From Clostridium_AM sp900759715 (GTDB lineage: Bacteria > Bacillota > Clostridia > Clostridiales > Clostridiaceae), in assembly GCA_900759715.1 (NCBI GenBank), contig CAAEXF010000016.1, positions 19,081-83,080 of the forward strand: DNA of 64,000 nucleotides, read 5' to 3'. Position 1 is the first letter of the stretch. Every line of letters starts with the position of its first letter. Positions 53,348 through 62,625 of the stretch are shown here, piece after piece. The position numbers were made by a program, and so were the translations under genes. The notes beneath the pieces are model-generated. The model saw only the letters and a program-made list of their open reading frames with translations, did no database searches and was not told the origin of the DNA.

Positions 53348-54523
53348 ATGAGAAGACTTTTTACGTCCGAATCAGTTACAGAAGGACATCCAGATAAGAT
53401 ATGTGATCAAATTTCCGATGCTATTCTTGATTCAATACTAGAACAAGATCCAAATGGTAGAGTAGCTTGCGAAACTGCGGTTACAACAGGTATGGTTATG
53501 GTTATGGGAGAAATATCAACTAATTGTTATGTAGATATTCCTAAACTAGTTAGAAAAACTATAGAAGAGATAGGCTATACAAGAGCTAAATTTGGCTTTG
53601 ACTGTGATACATGTGCAGTAATGACTTCAATAGATGAACAATCATCAGATATAGCTATGGGAGTAGATGAGGCTCTTGAATCTAAGATGGGCCAAATGGA
53701 TAAGATGGAGGCAATAGGTGCAGGAGACCAAGGAATGATGTTTGGTTTTGCAACAAATGAGACAGCTGAATATATGCCTATGCCAATAAGCTTATCTCAT
53801 AAACTTTCAAGAAGATTAGCTGAAGTTAGAAAAAATGAAACATTAGGTTATTTAAGACCAGATGGAAAAACACAGGTTACTGTTGAGTATGAAGATGATA
53901 AGCCTGTTAGAGTAGATGCAATTGTAATTTCAACTCAACATGATCCAGAAACAACACGTGAGCAAATAGAAAAAGATATGATTGAACATGTAATAAAGCC
54001 TGTTATTCCAGCTAATTTATTAGATGAAGCTACTAAGTACTTTATAAATCCAACAGGAAGATTCGTTGTGGGAGGACCACAAGGAGATTCAGGCTTAACA
54101 GGAAGAAAGATCATTGTTGATACTTATGGTGGATATGGAAGACACGGTGGTGGTGCTTTCTCAGGAAAGGATCCAACTAAGGTTGACAGATCAGCTGCGT
54201 ATGCTGCTAGATGGGTTGCTAAAAACCTTGTTGCTGCAGGAGTTGCTGACAAATTAGAGATACAACTTGCTTACGCTATAGGTGTTGCAAAACCTGTATC
54301 TATAACAGTCGACACATTTGGAACAGGAAAAATAGCAGAAGATAAGATTGTTGAAATAGTTAATAAGGTATTCGACTTAAGACCTGCTGCTATTATAAGA
54401 GATTTAGATCTGAAAAAACCAATGTACAGACAGGTAGCTGCTTATGGACATTTTGGAAGAACTGATGTAAATGTTCCATGGGAAGGTTTAAGTAAAGTTG
54501 AAGAAATTAAAAGTTTTATGTAA
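53348..54523 (+). CDS. metK: S-adenosylmethionine synthetase
   Basis: 391 residues. MRRLFTSESVTEGHPDKICDQ style start, GAGDQGMMFGFA (about 115-126) and GGGAFSGKDPTKVDRSAAY signatures. Makes SAM from methionine and ATP. ATG 53348 follows CGGAGGGAT; the longer in-frame ATG at 53306 lies inside the leader terminator. Controlled by the SAM-I riboswitch in front, giving product feedback. Confidence 0.98.
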   Translation: MRRLFTSESVTEGHPDKICDQISDAILDSILEQDPNGRVACETAVTTGMVMVMGEISTNCYVDIPKLVRKTIEEIGYTRAKFGFDCDTCAVMTSIDEQSSDIAMGVDEALESKMGQMDKMEAIGAGDQGMMFGFATNETAEYMPMPISLSHKLSRRLAEVRKNETLGYLRPDGKTQVTVEYEDDKPVRVDAIVISTQHDPETTREQIEKDMIEHVIKPVIPANLLDEATKYFINPTGRFVVGGPQGDSGLTGRKIIVDTYGGYGRHGGGAFSGKDPTKVDRSAAYAARWVAKNLVAAGVADKLEIQLAYAIGVAKPVSITVDTFGTGKIAEDKIVEIVNKVFDLRPAAIIRDLDLKKPMYRQVAAYGHFGRTDVNVPWEGLSKVEEIKSFM

Positions 54524-54542
54524 TAAATAATTATTAAAGATA

Positions 54543-54580
54543 AAAAGTTCTTATGTTTGCAGCATAAGAGCTTTTTTTTA
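54543..54580 (+). terminator. Terminator of metK
   Basis: AAAAGTTCTTATG and CATAAGAGCTTTT form a 13-bp stem (one wobble), then a T-run. Confidence 0.9.
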
Positions 54581-54582
54581 TA

Positions 54583-54760
54583 AACAGGATTCTTAGTTTC
54601 AGGTGGAATGTTAACTACATCTGAATCTTAGAAGCCGTTATCCAGGGCCGTAGCGCCACTTATCTCCAACTTCAGGAAAAGCAGAGAGCCCAAACTCCGA
54701 TTTGGTGCGAATCGCTTTCACAGAGTGCGTTGGGGTTTAGTGGCGCTAGACATCGGGTAA
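54583..54760. repeat. Structured intergenic element, copy 2 of 2
   Basis: The first hairpin is TTCTTAG..CAGGTG with CATCTG..CTTAGAA (54590-54632). The second, outer arms TAGCGCCACT (54651-54660) and AGTGGCGCTA (54739-54748), encloses CTCCAAC/GTTGGGG and about 55 bp of GC-richer sequence. It aligns with 10411-10535, sharing CCACTTAT and ATCG marks, with different stem bases that still pair. Reads into the recD2 upstream region. Confidence 0.7.
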
Positions 54761-54813
54761 AAATTAATATCATGTGCTATAATTATAATAAAAAGCAAAT
54801 TAGGAGAGGTTTT

Positions 54814-57066
54814 ATGCAAGAAATACAGGGGATTGTAGAAGATATAATTTTTCAAAATGAAGAAAATGGGTATGTAGTTGCAAAGGTTAAAGAAGGAAAT
54901 GAAAGAATAACCATAGTAGGCTGTATACCCTACATAGCCGAGGGTCAAAATTTGAAAATTATAGGTGAATGGGTTTTACATCCTCAATTTGGTCAACAAT
55001 TTAAAGTACAATTATGTGAAGAAATAATGCCAAGTTCAATTGTAGGCATAGAAAGATATTTATCATCAGGAATAATAGCTGGAATAGGACCTGTAACGGC
55101 TAAAAAAATTGTAGAGAAGTTTGGGGAAGAAACTTTAAATATATTAGATAATAATATAGAGAGACTTAAAGAAATAGAAGGAATTGGAGAAAAGAAAATA
55201 GCTTTGATTAATGAATCCTATTCCAAGCAACATGAAGTAAGAAATATAATGGTTTTTTTGCAGACCTATGGTGTTACTCCTAATCAATGTGTAAAAATAC
55301 ACAAAAGATTTGGTGGAGACTCTATAAAATTTGTAAAAGAAAATCCATATGTTTTAACAGAAGAAATATCTGGTATAGGATTTAAAACAGCAGACAAAAT
55401 AGCACGAAGTTTAGGAGTGGAAGCAAACTCTCCTTTTAGAATACAAAGTGGAATAAGATACTTGGTAAGTCAATTTTGTGGGTTAGGGAACACATACATG
55501 CCTATGGAAAAGTTAATCAAAGAAGGGATAGACACGCTTGGTGTCTCAAAAGATGAGCTCGAAGAAAATATTTATGAAAGCTCTGTAAATGGAAAAATAA
55601 AGTTAGAAAAGATGAAGGATGAAATATGTGTATTTTCGCTACCTTATTATTATTGCGAACTTGGTGTTACTAAAAAAATACTTACTTTAGCTTTAAGCAA
55701 GTATGATGATATAGGAATTGAAATAGATAAGGAAATAGAGGAGTTTGAAAAGTCTAACAGTATAGAATTTGCAGCATCACAAAAAGAAGCCATACGTGGA
55801 GCTATAAAGAATGGGATAGAGATAATAACGGGAGGACCGGGTACCGGTAAGACCACCATAATAAACTGCATAACTGAAATATTTGAAAAAGCAAGTCTAA
55901 AGGTATTTATGGGGGCACCTACAGGAAGAGCGGCAAAAAGAATGACTGAGGCTACTGGAAGGGAAGCTAAAACTATACATAGACTTTTAGAAATGGGAGT
56001 AAGTGAGGGTGATGATGATTTACTTTTCACAAGAGGTGAGGATGCTCCACTAGAATGTGACGTCATAATTATTGATGAGGCATCTATGATAGATATTACG
56101 CTTATGCATAATCTGCTAAAAGCTGTATCCCTTGGAACTAGACTTATAATTGTAGGAGATGTTGATCAGCTTCCTTCTGTTGGACCAGGAAATGTACTTA
56201 GAGATCTAATAGAAAGTAAATGTATAAAGGTTGTAAGGCTTAAAGATATATTTAGGCAATCTCAAGAAAGCATGATAGTTGTAAACGCTCATAAAATTAA
56301 TGCAGGAGAAACACCTGCTATTAATAAAAAAGATAAGGACTTTTATTTTATAAAATGCGAAGAACCAAACAAAATTTGTGATACTGTAATAGAGCTTATA
56401 GATAAAAGATTGCCTAATTTTAATAAGCTCTGGAATAAAATGCATCATATTCAGATATTATCGCCTATGAGAAAAGGTGTACTAGGAATATCTAACTTAA
56501 ATAAAAAACTTCAGGATATTTTAAACAAAAAAGATGAAAATAAAAAAGAAAAGGAATTTAAAGATGTAGTATTTAGAGTTGGGGATAAGATAATGCAGAC
56601 TAAGAATAATTACTCACTAAAATGGGTTAGAGTTGCAGGAGAAGGTGAGAATGAAGGCTTAGGAATATTTAATGGTGATGTTGGTTATGTAGATGATATA
56701 GATGAAGAAAAAGATACAATAACAGTAGTATTCGATGATGAAAGAAAAGTTATATATGATAGCATATATTTAGATGAGATTGATTTAGCTTATGCTATAA
56801 CAATACATAAAAGTCAGGGAAGTGAATTTCCAGTAGTTATCATACCTATGTTTATGGGACCACCTTTATTAATGAATAGAAATTTACTTTATACTGCTAT
56901 CACAAGAGCTAAACAACTGGTTGTTTTAGTAGGAGATATGAAAGCTATGCAATCTATGATAAATAATAATAAAAGTTTTGAAAGATATTCACTATTAAAA
57001 TTTAGAATAATGGATATAATGGAGAGTGAAGTAAATGTTCTTGTTAAAGAGGAAGAATCTATATGA
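54814..57066 (+). CDS. recD2: RecD2-type SF1B DNA helicase
   Basis: 750 residues. An N-terminal OB-like and helix-hairpin-helix region (IEGIGEKKIALINESY, EISGIGFKTADKIARSLG) is followed by helicase motif I GGPGTGKTTII near 347, DEASM near 415 and the C-terminal AYAITIHKSQGSEFPVV. RecD2 unwinds DNA 5'-3' outside the RecBCD complex. ATG 54814 follows TTAGGAGAGG; an open reading upstream runs into the structured repeat and is rejected. Overlaps the next gene by 32 bp. Confidence 0.93.
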   Translation: MQEIQGIVEDIIFQNEENGYVVAKVKEGNERITIVGCIPYIAEGQNLKIIGEWVLHPQFGQQFKVQLCEEIMPSSIVGIERYLSSGIIAGIGPVTAKKIVEKFGEETLNILDNNIERLKEIEGIGEKKIALINESYSKQHEVRNIMVFLQTYGVTPNQCVKIHKRFGGDSIKFVKENPYVLTEEISGIGFKTADKIARSLGVEANSPFRIQSGIRYLVSQFCGLGNTYMPMEKLIKEGIDTLGVSKDELEENIYESSVNGKIKLEKMKDEICVFSLPYYYCELGVTKKILTLALSKYDDIGIEIDKEIEEFEKSNSIEFAASQKEAIRGAIKNGIEIITGGPGTGKTTIINCITEIFEKASLKVFMGAPTGRAAKRMTEATGREAKTIHRLLEMGVSEGDDDLLFTRGEDAPLECDVIIIDEASMIDITLMHNLLKAVSLGTRLIIVGDVDQLPSVGPGNVLRDLIESKCIKVVRLKDIFRQSQESMIVVNAHKINAGETPAINKKDKDFYFIKCEEPNKICDTVIELIDKRLPNFNKLWNKMHHIQILSPMRKGVLGISNLNKKLQDILNKKDENKKEKEFKDVVFRVGDKIMQTKNNYSLKWVRVAGEGENEGLGIFNGDVGYVDDIDEEKDTITVVFDDERKVIYDSIYLDEIDLAYAITIHKSQGSEFPVVIIPMFMGPPLLMNRNLLYTAITRAKQLVVLVGDMKAMQSMINNNKSFERYSLLKFRIMDIMESEVNVLVKEEESI

Positions 57067-58060
57067 TGAAAAAGAAAAAATTGGGGATTTGATATTGAAC
57101 TGGAGTAGAGGATATGAACGCTTCTTAAATGTAATATCACTTCCTTATAATTCATCAGAGATATTTCTTAAAACAATACAGGACTATGTTAGAAGAGGGA
57201 AAAGTATAATTTATATTACAAATGAAGAGCCAGGAAGTATTAATATATTAGAATTAATAAAAAAACGTACAGATTTTAGGGACTATGCCTATATAAGAAA
57301 ATCAAAAGCAAGGTTAAATTCAAGATTAAAGGTATGTAATTTTATAAATGCTTCAACTATAGATGAAAAATTTGACTTGATTATTTATGATGATATAAGA
57401 AGCTTCCCAACTTATAATAAGTATGAAATACTAGATTTGGTATCTAGAATATCTAAAGAGGATACTAAATTTATAGCTTATTCAATAGAGAGTGTATTAA
57501 AAAATGAAAGAGAAATAATTTTACCTGTAAAAGATAATAGAAGTCCAATGGTGGAACCAAGGACGATAGTAACAAGAATAAACATAAATAAGGATATACC
57601 ATTTGTAGTATATGAATATCTAAAATGGTTCTTAGATTGTGATAAAAGAGTTGTTATATGCGTCCCTGATGAAGAAAAATTAGAGAATGTATATTCTTAT
57701 ATAAATAATTATTGTCGAACTCTAAATAGAAATATAATATGTTTTGCAAAAGATAAATTAAATAAAAAATTAATTACAAACCTCTCAAAAATGAAAAAGA
57801 CGGTGCTTATTACAAATGATTTCGAGCAAACCTTTTGTAACATAAATGATTCAAATGTTATGGTATACTTCGCTAATGATCCTGAGTTTAATTATAAAAA
57901 ATTAATATATTTTTGTGGAAGCGTAGGACGAGGGGAGAAAGATTCGAAAGGAGAAGTTATATTTTTAGCTAATGAAGAAACAGAAGACATGGAGAGAGCA
58001 AAAGATATAACAAGAAATTTCAATAAAGAGGCATGGGAAATGGGATTGTTAAGATTTTAA
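57035..58060 (+). CDS. ComFA-like protein without Walker A motif
   Basis: 341 residues. The C-terminal part (YFCGSVGRGEKDSKGEVIFL, about 293-312, then ERAKDITRNFNKEA) matches the helicase motif VI region and tail of ComFA, and the gene sits just before comFC as comFA does. But no GxGKT/S motif I is present and the DEAD-type box is reduced to LIIYDDIRSF. So it may be a degenerate ComFA that has lost ATPase function, or a separate family. ATG 57035 follows GGAGAGTGAAG inside recD2. Overlaps comFC by 28 bp, so coupling is tight. Confidence 0.68.
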   Translation: MFLLKRKNLYDEKEKIGDLILNWSRGYERFLNVISLPYNSSEIFLKTIQDYVRRGKSIIYITNEEPGSINILELIKKRTDFRDYAYIRKSKARLNSRLKVCNFINASTIDEKFDLIIYDDIRSFPTYNKYEILDLVSRISKEDTKFIAYSIESVLKNEREIILPVKDNRSPMVEPRTIVTRININKDIPFVVYEYLKWFLDCDKRVVICVPDEEKLENVYSYINNYCRTLNRNIICFAKDKLNKKLITNLSKMKKTVLITNDFEQTFCNINDSNVMVYFANDPEFNYKKLIYFCGSVGRGEKDSKGEVIFLANEETEDMERAKDITRNFNKEAWEMGLLRF

Positions 58061-58713
58061 AGTTTATGTGGGATTGTGTACTTCAAGTAATATATGATGG
58101 TGATGAGAAATGTATTTTATGTGAAAAGGAACTGTACAACTGCAATTACATATGTGCAGACTGCGAAAAGAGAATAAAATTCTGTAATGATCCTTTTGAT
58201 ATAAAATTTAATAATATAAAAATTACAAGTTATAGTGTATCATACTACTCAGGGGCAATGATGGAATTGATCCTAAAACTTAAATATAAAAGTAATTTTA
58301 GAGCAGGAGAAACTATAGCTAACTATATGATAGATTTAGTCAAAAGAAAAAAACTAAAATTTGATTTCATAGCATATATTCCTATGAATAAAAGTGCTAT
58401 GAAAAAGAGAGGATATAATCAAAGCAGATATCTAGCTAGAGTAGTAAGTGATAACTTAAATATACCTATAATTGATTGTTTGAAAAAGATACATCAAACA
58501 GAAGACCAAATAGGACTAAATCATGATGAGAGATGGGAAAATATGCAGGAATGTTTTAAGTTTATTGATAAAATTAATATAAAGAATAAAAGAATTTTAA
58601 TAATTGATGATGTCATAACAACTGGAGCTACAACGTTCTATTGTGCTTATGAACTTATAAAAAATGGAGCGGAAGAAATTACTGTATTGACTGGAGCTAA
58701 AAGTAAGGTATAA
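58033..58713 (+). CDS. comFC: ComF-family amidophosphoribosyltransferase-like protein (ComFC)
   Basis: 226 residues. An N-terminal four-cysteine zinc knuckle (CILCEKELYNC..CADC) and a C-terminal phosphoribosyltransferase domain with the PRPP loop LIIDDVITTGATTF near 193. In competent bacteria ComFC is needed for transformation with ComFA. No clear ribosome site beyond AGAGG; it overlaps the preceding gene. ATG 58066 is an alternative start. The promoter of the following RNA overlaps its last codons. Confidence 0.85.
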   Translation: MGNGIVKILKFMWDCVLQVIYDGDEKCILCEKELYNCNYICADCEKRIKFCNDPFDIKFNNIKITSYSVSYYSGAMMELILKLKYKSNFRAGETIANYMIDLVKRKKLKFDFIAYIPMNKSAMKKRGYNQSRYLARVVSDNLNIPIIDCLKKIHQTEDQIGLNHDERWENMQECFKFIDKINIKNKRILIIDDVITTGATTFYCAYELIKNGAEEITVLTGAKSKV

Positions 58714-58714
58714 T
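58687..58714 (+). promoter_or_regulatory. Sigma-A promoter of the raiA RNA inside the end of comFC
   Basis: TTGACT (58687-58692), 16 nt, TATAAT (58709-58714). The -10 box contains the comFC stop codon, and the expected start near 58721 is where the RNA's closing helix begins. Confidence 0.72.
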
Positions 58715-58720
58715 TATTAT

Positions 58721-58928
58721 ATTGAGTTAGGTTTGTGGTTGAAAGTCGATGCCAGTCGCAGGCGAAACGATCCACGTAAGTTGAATAAAAATGTTTAGCG
58801 AGCATGGTGCGGCTTAGAAGTAAGTCCTGCCGTTAAAAACGAGAGGGTAAGTAGTGAGAGGTTAATTCTGGGTAGCAAAAGCTCCAGCAGGCGAGTGTGG
58901 GGTCAAAGACCAGGTCAACTGACTTAAT
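58721..58928 (+). ncRNA. raiA-type structured RNA
   Basis: About 208 nt, GC-richer than its surroundings. The ends ATTGAGTTAG (58721-58730) and CTGACTTAAT (58919-58928) close a 10-bp helix with wobbles. Inside are GTTGAAAGTCGATGCCAGTC, GGCGAAACGATCC, GAGAGGGTAAGTAGTGAGAG and GCTCCAGCAGGCGAGTGTGG, which fit what I know of the raiA RNA motif, a large bacterial noncoding RNA usually next to raiA/hpf genes. The hpf gene is the next one downstream. Its own promoter and terminator point to an independent transcript. Function of the class is not settled. Confidence 0.88.
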
Positions 58929-58931
58929 AAT

Positions 58932-58975
58932 AAAGTTCTTAATCTTTAGGGATTAAGAACTTTAATTTTTTTTTG
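58932..58975 (+). terminator. Terminator of the raiA RNA
   Basis: AAAGTTCTTAATC (58932-58944) and GATTAAGAACTTT (58951-58963) form a perfect 13-bp stem, followed by AATTTTTTTTT. Confidence 0.93.
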
Positions 58976-59079
58976 ACTTTTGAACATAATACTAGTGTAA
59001 AGAAAAAACAAAGGATAAATAGTATTAATTAATAGCATTAATATTTTGTGCAATATTATGTGAATTCGCAATAATTCTA

Positions 59080-59108
59080 TTGTAATTTTCCTCAAATAGT
59101 ATTAAAAT
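59080..59108 (+). promoter_or_regulatory. Probable promoter of hpf
   Basis: TTGTAA (59080-59085), 17 nt, TAAAAT (59103-59108), 100 bp before the start codon. Confidence 0.55.
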
Positions 59109-59207
59109 AGAGTTAACAAAAGTTTAATCTATATCCATAAAAATATATTTTTGGTATAGATTTTAAGCAGTAGAGTTATTCATAAAGATAAGGAAGGGGC
59201 TGGAAAT

Positions 59208-59738
59208 ATGAGGATAACAGTAAGTGGAAAAAATATTGAGGTAACTGAGGCTTTAAGAAATACAGTGGAGAAAAAGATGTCAAAACTAGAGAAGTATTTC
59301 AACCCTGATGTAGAAGCACACGCTACATTAAGCGTGGAAAAAAATAGACAAATCATGGAGGTGACTATCTCTGTTGGAGGAATATTATTCAGAGCAGAGG
59401 AAGCACACGATGATATGTATGCATCTATAGATATAGTTGTAGATAAATTAGAAGGGCAAATAAGAAAGCAGAAGACAAAACTTCAAAGAAGAAATCATAT
59501 GGAGTCACTAAGATTCCAGTATATACCTGATTTTAATCCAGAGGAACCATCAGAAGAAAGCAGAATAGTAAAAACTAAAAGATTTGCAATTAAGCCTATG
59601 TCAGCGGAAGAAGCAGTACTTCAAATGGAGCTTTTAGGACATAACTTTTTCGTATATAAGAATGATGATGATGGAGAAGTGAATGTAGTTTATAAAAGAA
59701 AAGATGGAAATTATGGTTTAATAGAACCTGAATTTTAG
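59208..59738 (+). CDS. hpf: Ribosome hibernation promoting factor, long form
   Basis: 176 residues. The N-terminal S30AE domain (1-100, MRITVSGKNIEVTEALRN) binds the 30S decoding region; the C-terminal dimerisation domain (about 120-176, KRFAIKPMSAEEAVLQMELL) is the part that pairs two ribosomes into 100S particles. Long HPF is the usual Firmicute form. Separated from the raiA RNA by a terminator, so it has its own promoter. Confidence 0.96.
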   Translation: MRITVSGKNIEVTEALRNTVEKKMSKLEKYFNPDVEAHATLSVEKNRQIMEVTISVGGILFRAEEAHDDMYASIDIVVDKLEGQIRKQKTKLQRRNHMESLRFQYIPDFNPEEPSEESRIVKTKRFAIKPMSAEEAVLQMELLGHNFFVYKNDDDGEVNVVYKRKDGNYGLIEPEF

Positions 59739-59770
59739 AAAAGAGGAAGCTAAATGCTTCCTCTTTTAAA
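59739..59770 (+). terminator. Terminator of hpf
   Basis: AAAAGAGGAAGC (59739-59750), loop TAAAT, GCTTCCTCTTTT (59756-59767). The rest of the 290 bp to secA is AT-rich without a visible gene. Confidence 0.92.
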
Positions 59771-59981
59771 GTTAAGATCTATTTCAATGTGCCTATAGCA
59801 GTAAAAGGCAGTCAGTTAACTTTCTGGCCAGTTTTCCAATAAGATGTTTAAAATACAGGATATTGTAAATAATTAACTTTGTAAAAACTTTATAACAATT
59901 GTAAAATATTATTTGTAACATAGTTAAATTTTAAAAGTTGTAACAAATTTTAAAACTATGATAAAGTATTATCCATAGAAG

Positions 59982-60010
59982 TTGAATAGCTTTTAATTAG
60001 ATGATATAAT
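59982..60010 (+). promoter_or_regulatory. Sigma-A promoter of secA
   Basis: TTGAAT (59982-59987), 17 nt, TATAAT (60005-60010), about 48 bp before the ATG. Confidence 0.78.
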
Positions 60011-60057
60011 CTATAAAGTGCATTGTTACAAAATTAATATGGTGAGGATGAAAAAAT

Positions 60058-62568
60058 ATGGGTATTTTTCAAAAGATATTTGGAACATATAGTGAAAAAG
60101 AAGTAAAGAGAATAATTCCTATTGTAAATAAAATAGATTCATTTGACTCTCAAATGCAAAGTTTAAGTGACTCAGAGCTTAGAGCTAAGACAGATGAATT
60201 TAAAGAAAGATTGGAAAAAGGAGAGACATTAAATTCAATTTTACCTGAAGCTTTCGCAGTAGTTAGAGAAGCTGCATGGAGAACAATAGGGTTAAAGCAT
60301 TATAGAGAACAATTAATCGGAGGAATAGTTCTTCATCAAGGTAGAATATCAGAAATGAAAACTGGAGAAGGTAAAACGCTTGTAGCAACTGCTCCAGCAT
60401 ATTTGAATGCGTTGACAGGCAAAGGAGTTCATATAGTAACTGTTAATGACTACCTTGCAAAAAGAGATAGAGACACAATGGGACCGGTATATGAGTTCTT
60501 AGGACTTAAAGTTGGTGTAATTCTTCATGAATTAGATCAATCACAAAGACAAGAGGCTTATAGATGTGATATAACATATGGAACTAACAGTGAATATGGA
60601 TTTGATTATTTAAGAGACAACATGGTTATATATAAAGAGGAAAGAGTTCAAAGAGGATTAAACTTTGTAATTGTAGACGAAGTTGACTCTATATTAATAG
60701 ATGAAGCTAGAACTCCTCTTATAATCTCTGGTGAAGGTGAAAAATCTACTGAGTTTTATAAAATAGCAGATTATTTTGCCAAAACTTTATCTGAAGAAAA
60801 GGACTTCACAAAAGATGAAAAAGCAAATGCTGTAATCCTTACAGATGAAGGTATTAAGAAGGCAGAAGATTTCTTTAAGCTAACAAACTATGCTGATCCT
60901 GAGAATATGGAAATACAACACCACGTAGTTCAGGCGCTAAAGGCTAACTATATGATGAAAAGAGATAAAGATTATATGGTTAGAGATGGCGAAGTTATGA
61001 TAGTAGATGAATTTACTGGAAGAATGATGGAAGGTAGAAGATATAGTGATGGTTTACACCAAGCTATAGAGGCAAAAGAAGGGGTTAAAGTAGAAAGAGA
61101 ATCAAAAACTCTTGCTACTATAACATATCAGAACTACTTTAGAATGTTTAACAAGCTATCAGGTATGACAGGTACAGCGTTAACAGAAGAAAACGAATTT
61201 AGAGAAATATATGGATTAGATGTAATTGTTGTTCCAACTCACGAACCGATAGCAAGACAAGATATGCCAGATGTAGTATATAAAACTGCTAAAGGTAAGT
61301 TTAAAGCTATAGTTGAAGACATAGTTGAAACTTATAAGAAAGGGCAGCCAGTTTTAGTTGGTACTGTAAGTATAGAGAAATCAGAATTACTTTCTGATAT
61401 GCTAAAGAGAAAAGGAGTTCCACATCAGGTTCTTAATGCTAAGTATCATGAACAAGAAGCGGAGATAATAACTGGTGCAGGTGAAAAGGGTACTGTTACA
61501 ATAGCTACTAACATGGCTGGTCGTGGTACGGACATTAAACTTGCAGACGGTGTTGTAGAGCTTGGCGGACTAAAAATCATAGGTACTGAAAGACATGAAT
61601 CAAGAAGAATTGACAACCAATTAAGAGGTCGTTCTGGACGTCAAGGAGACCCTGGAATATCAAGATTCTATGTATCATTAGAGGATGATCTAATGAGAAT
61701 ATTCGGCTCAGATAAACTAAAGGATATAGTTGAAAAGCTTGGCCTTGGTGATGATGAAGCTATAGAAAGCAAAATGGTAAGTGGTGCTATAGAAAATGCT
61801 CAAAAGAAAGTTGAAGGAAATAACTTTGATATAAGAAAAACATTACTTCAATATGATGATGTTATAAATAAACAAAGAGAAATTATGTATAGACAAAGAT
61901 CAGAAGTTCTAGAAGGTGAAGACTTAAAGGATCAAATCTATCAAATGCTTGACGGTATAGCTTCTTCCGCAGTTGATTCACATATCTCTGGGGTAGAAGA
62001 AGAATTTGAAAATGACTTAGCTAAACTGATAGACTTTATGGAAGAGTTATACGTGCCAAAGGATTCAGTTACAGTTGAGGAATTGTCAAACTTACTAAAT
62101 GATGAGATTAAAGATAAGTTTGTGGAAATAGGTCAAGGAATTTATTCACAAAAAGAAGAAGAATTCACTCCAGAGCAAATGAGAGAAATAGAAAGAGTTG
62201 TTCTTTTAAGAGTAGTTGATACAAAATGGATGGATCACATAGATGATATGGATCACCTTAAGAGAGGAATAGGTTTAAGAGCATATAGACAACAAGACCC
62301 TGCTCAAGCCTACCAATTTGAAGGTAGTGAAATGTTTGAAGAAATGATATACAACATTAAGCTTGAGACTATAAAATATTTATTCCATGTTCAAATTCAA
62401 AAAGCTCCTGAAAGGGAAAGAGTTGTAAAAGAAACTCATACAAATCAAGCTGATGATGATTCAGTAAAGAAACAGCCTGTAAAAAAGGAAAAAACTACAG
62501 GAAGAAATGATCCATGTCCATGTGGCAGCGGGAAAAAATACAAAAACTGTTGTGGAAGATTTGAATAA
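60058..62568 (+). CDS. secA: Preprotein translocase ATPase SecA
   Basis: 836 residues. DEAD motor with Walker A MKTGEGKTLVAT (about 101-112), DEVDSILIDEART (about 208), a preprotein cross-linking domain, NBD2 with TNMAGRGTDI (about 483), and a C-terminal zinc-binding tail CPCGSGKKYKNCC that binds SecB-like partners or lipid. Drives secreted proteins through SecYEG. GGTGAGGATG ribosome site. A strong terminator follows. Confidence 0.98.
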   Translation: MGIFQKIFGTYSEKEVKRIIPIVNKIDSFDSQMQSLSDSELRAKTDEFKERLEKGETLNSILPEAFAVVREAAWRTIGLKHYREQLIGGIVLHQGRISEMKTGEGKTLVATAPAYLNALTGKGVHIVTVNDYLAKRDRDTMGPVYEFLGLKVGVILHELDQSQRQEAYRCDITYGTNSEYGFDYLRDNMVIYKEERVQRGLNFVIVDEVDSILIDEARTPLIISGEGEKSTEFYKIADYFAKTLSEEKDFTKDEKANAVILTDEGIKKAEDFFKLTNYADPENMEIQHHVVQALKANYMMKRDKDYMVRDGEVMIVDEFTGRMMEGRRYSDGLHQAIEAKEGVKVERESKTLATITYQNYFRMFNKLSGMTGTALTEENEFREIYGLDVIVVPTHEPIARQDMPDVVYKTAKGKFKAIVEDIVETYKKGQPVLVGTVSIEKSELLSDMLKRKGVPHQVLNAKYHEQEAEIITGAGEKGTVTIATNMAGRGTDIKLADGVVELGGLKIIGTERHESRRIDNQLRGRSGRQGDPGISRFYVSLEDDLMRIFGSDKLKDIVEKLGLGDDEAIESKMVSGAIENAQKKVEGNNFDIRKTLLQYDDVINKQREIMYRQRSEVLEGEDLKDQIYQMLDGIASSAVDSHISGVEEEFENDLAKLIDFMEELYVPKDSVTVEELSNLLNDEIKDKFVEIGQGIYSQKEEEFTPEQMREIERVVLLRVVDTKWMDHIDDMDHLKRGIGLRAYRQQDPAQAYQFEGSEMFEEMIYNIKLETIKYLFHVQIQKAPERERVVKETHTNQADDDSVKKQPVKKEKTTGRNDPCPCGSGKKYKNCCGRFE

Positions 62569-62574
62569 TATTTT

Positions 62575-62607
62575 AATGTCGTTTTGCTTAAGCAAAACGA
62601 CATTTGT
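62575..62607 (+). terminator. Terminator of secA
   Basis: Perfect 15-bp palindrome, AATGTCGTTTTGCTT (62575-62589) and its complement (62590-62604), then TTG. Confidence 0.8.
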
Positions 62608-62625
62608 TTACTAAAATTTAATATT

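Noticed and set aside
54583..54760. Metabolite riboswitch controlling recD2
   Set aside because: The second copy sits by unrelated genes, there is no terminator or ribosome-site switch visible, and the sequence fits no riboswitch class I know.
54730..54813. Longer recD2 start at 54730
   Set aside because: It would translate the structured repeat; AGGAGAGG sits just ahead of ATG 54814, where RecD2 homology begins.
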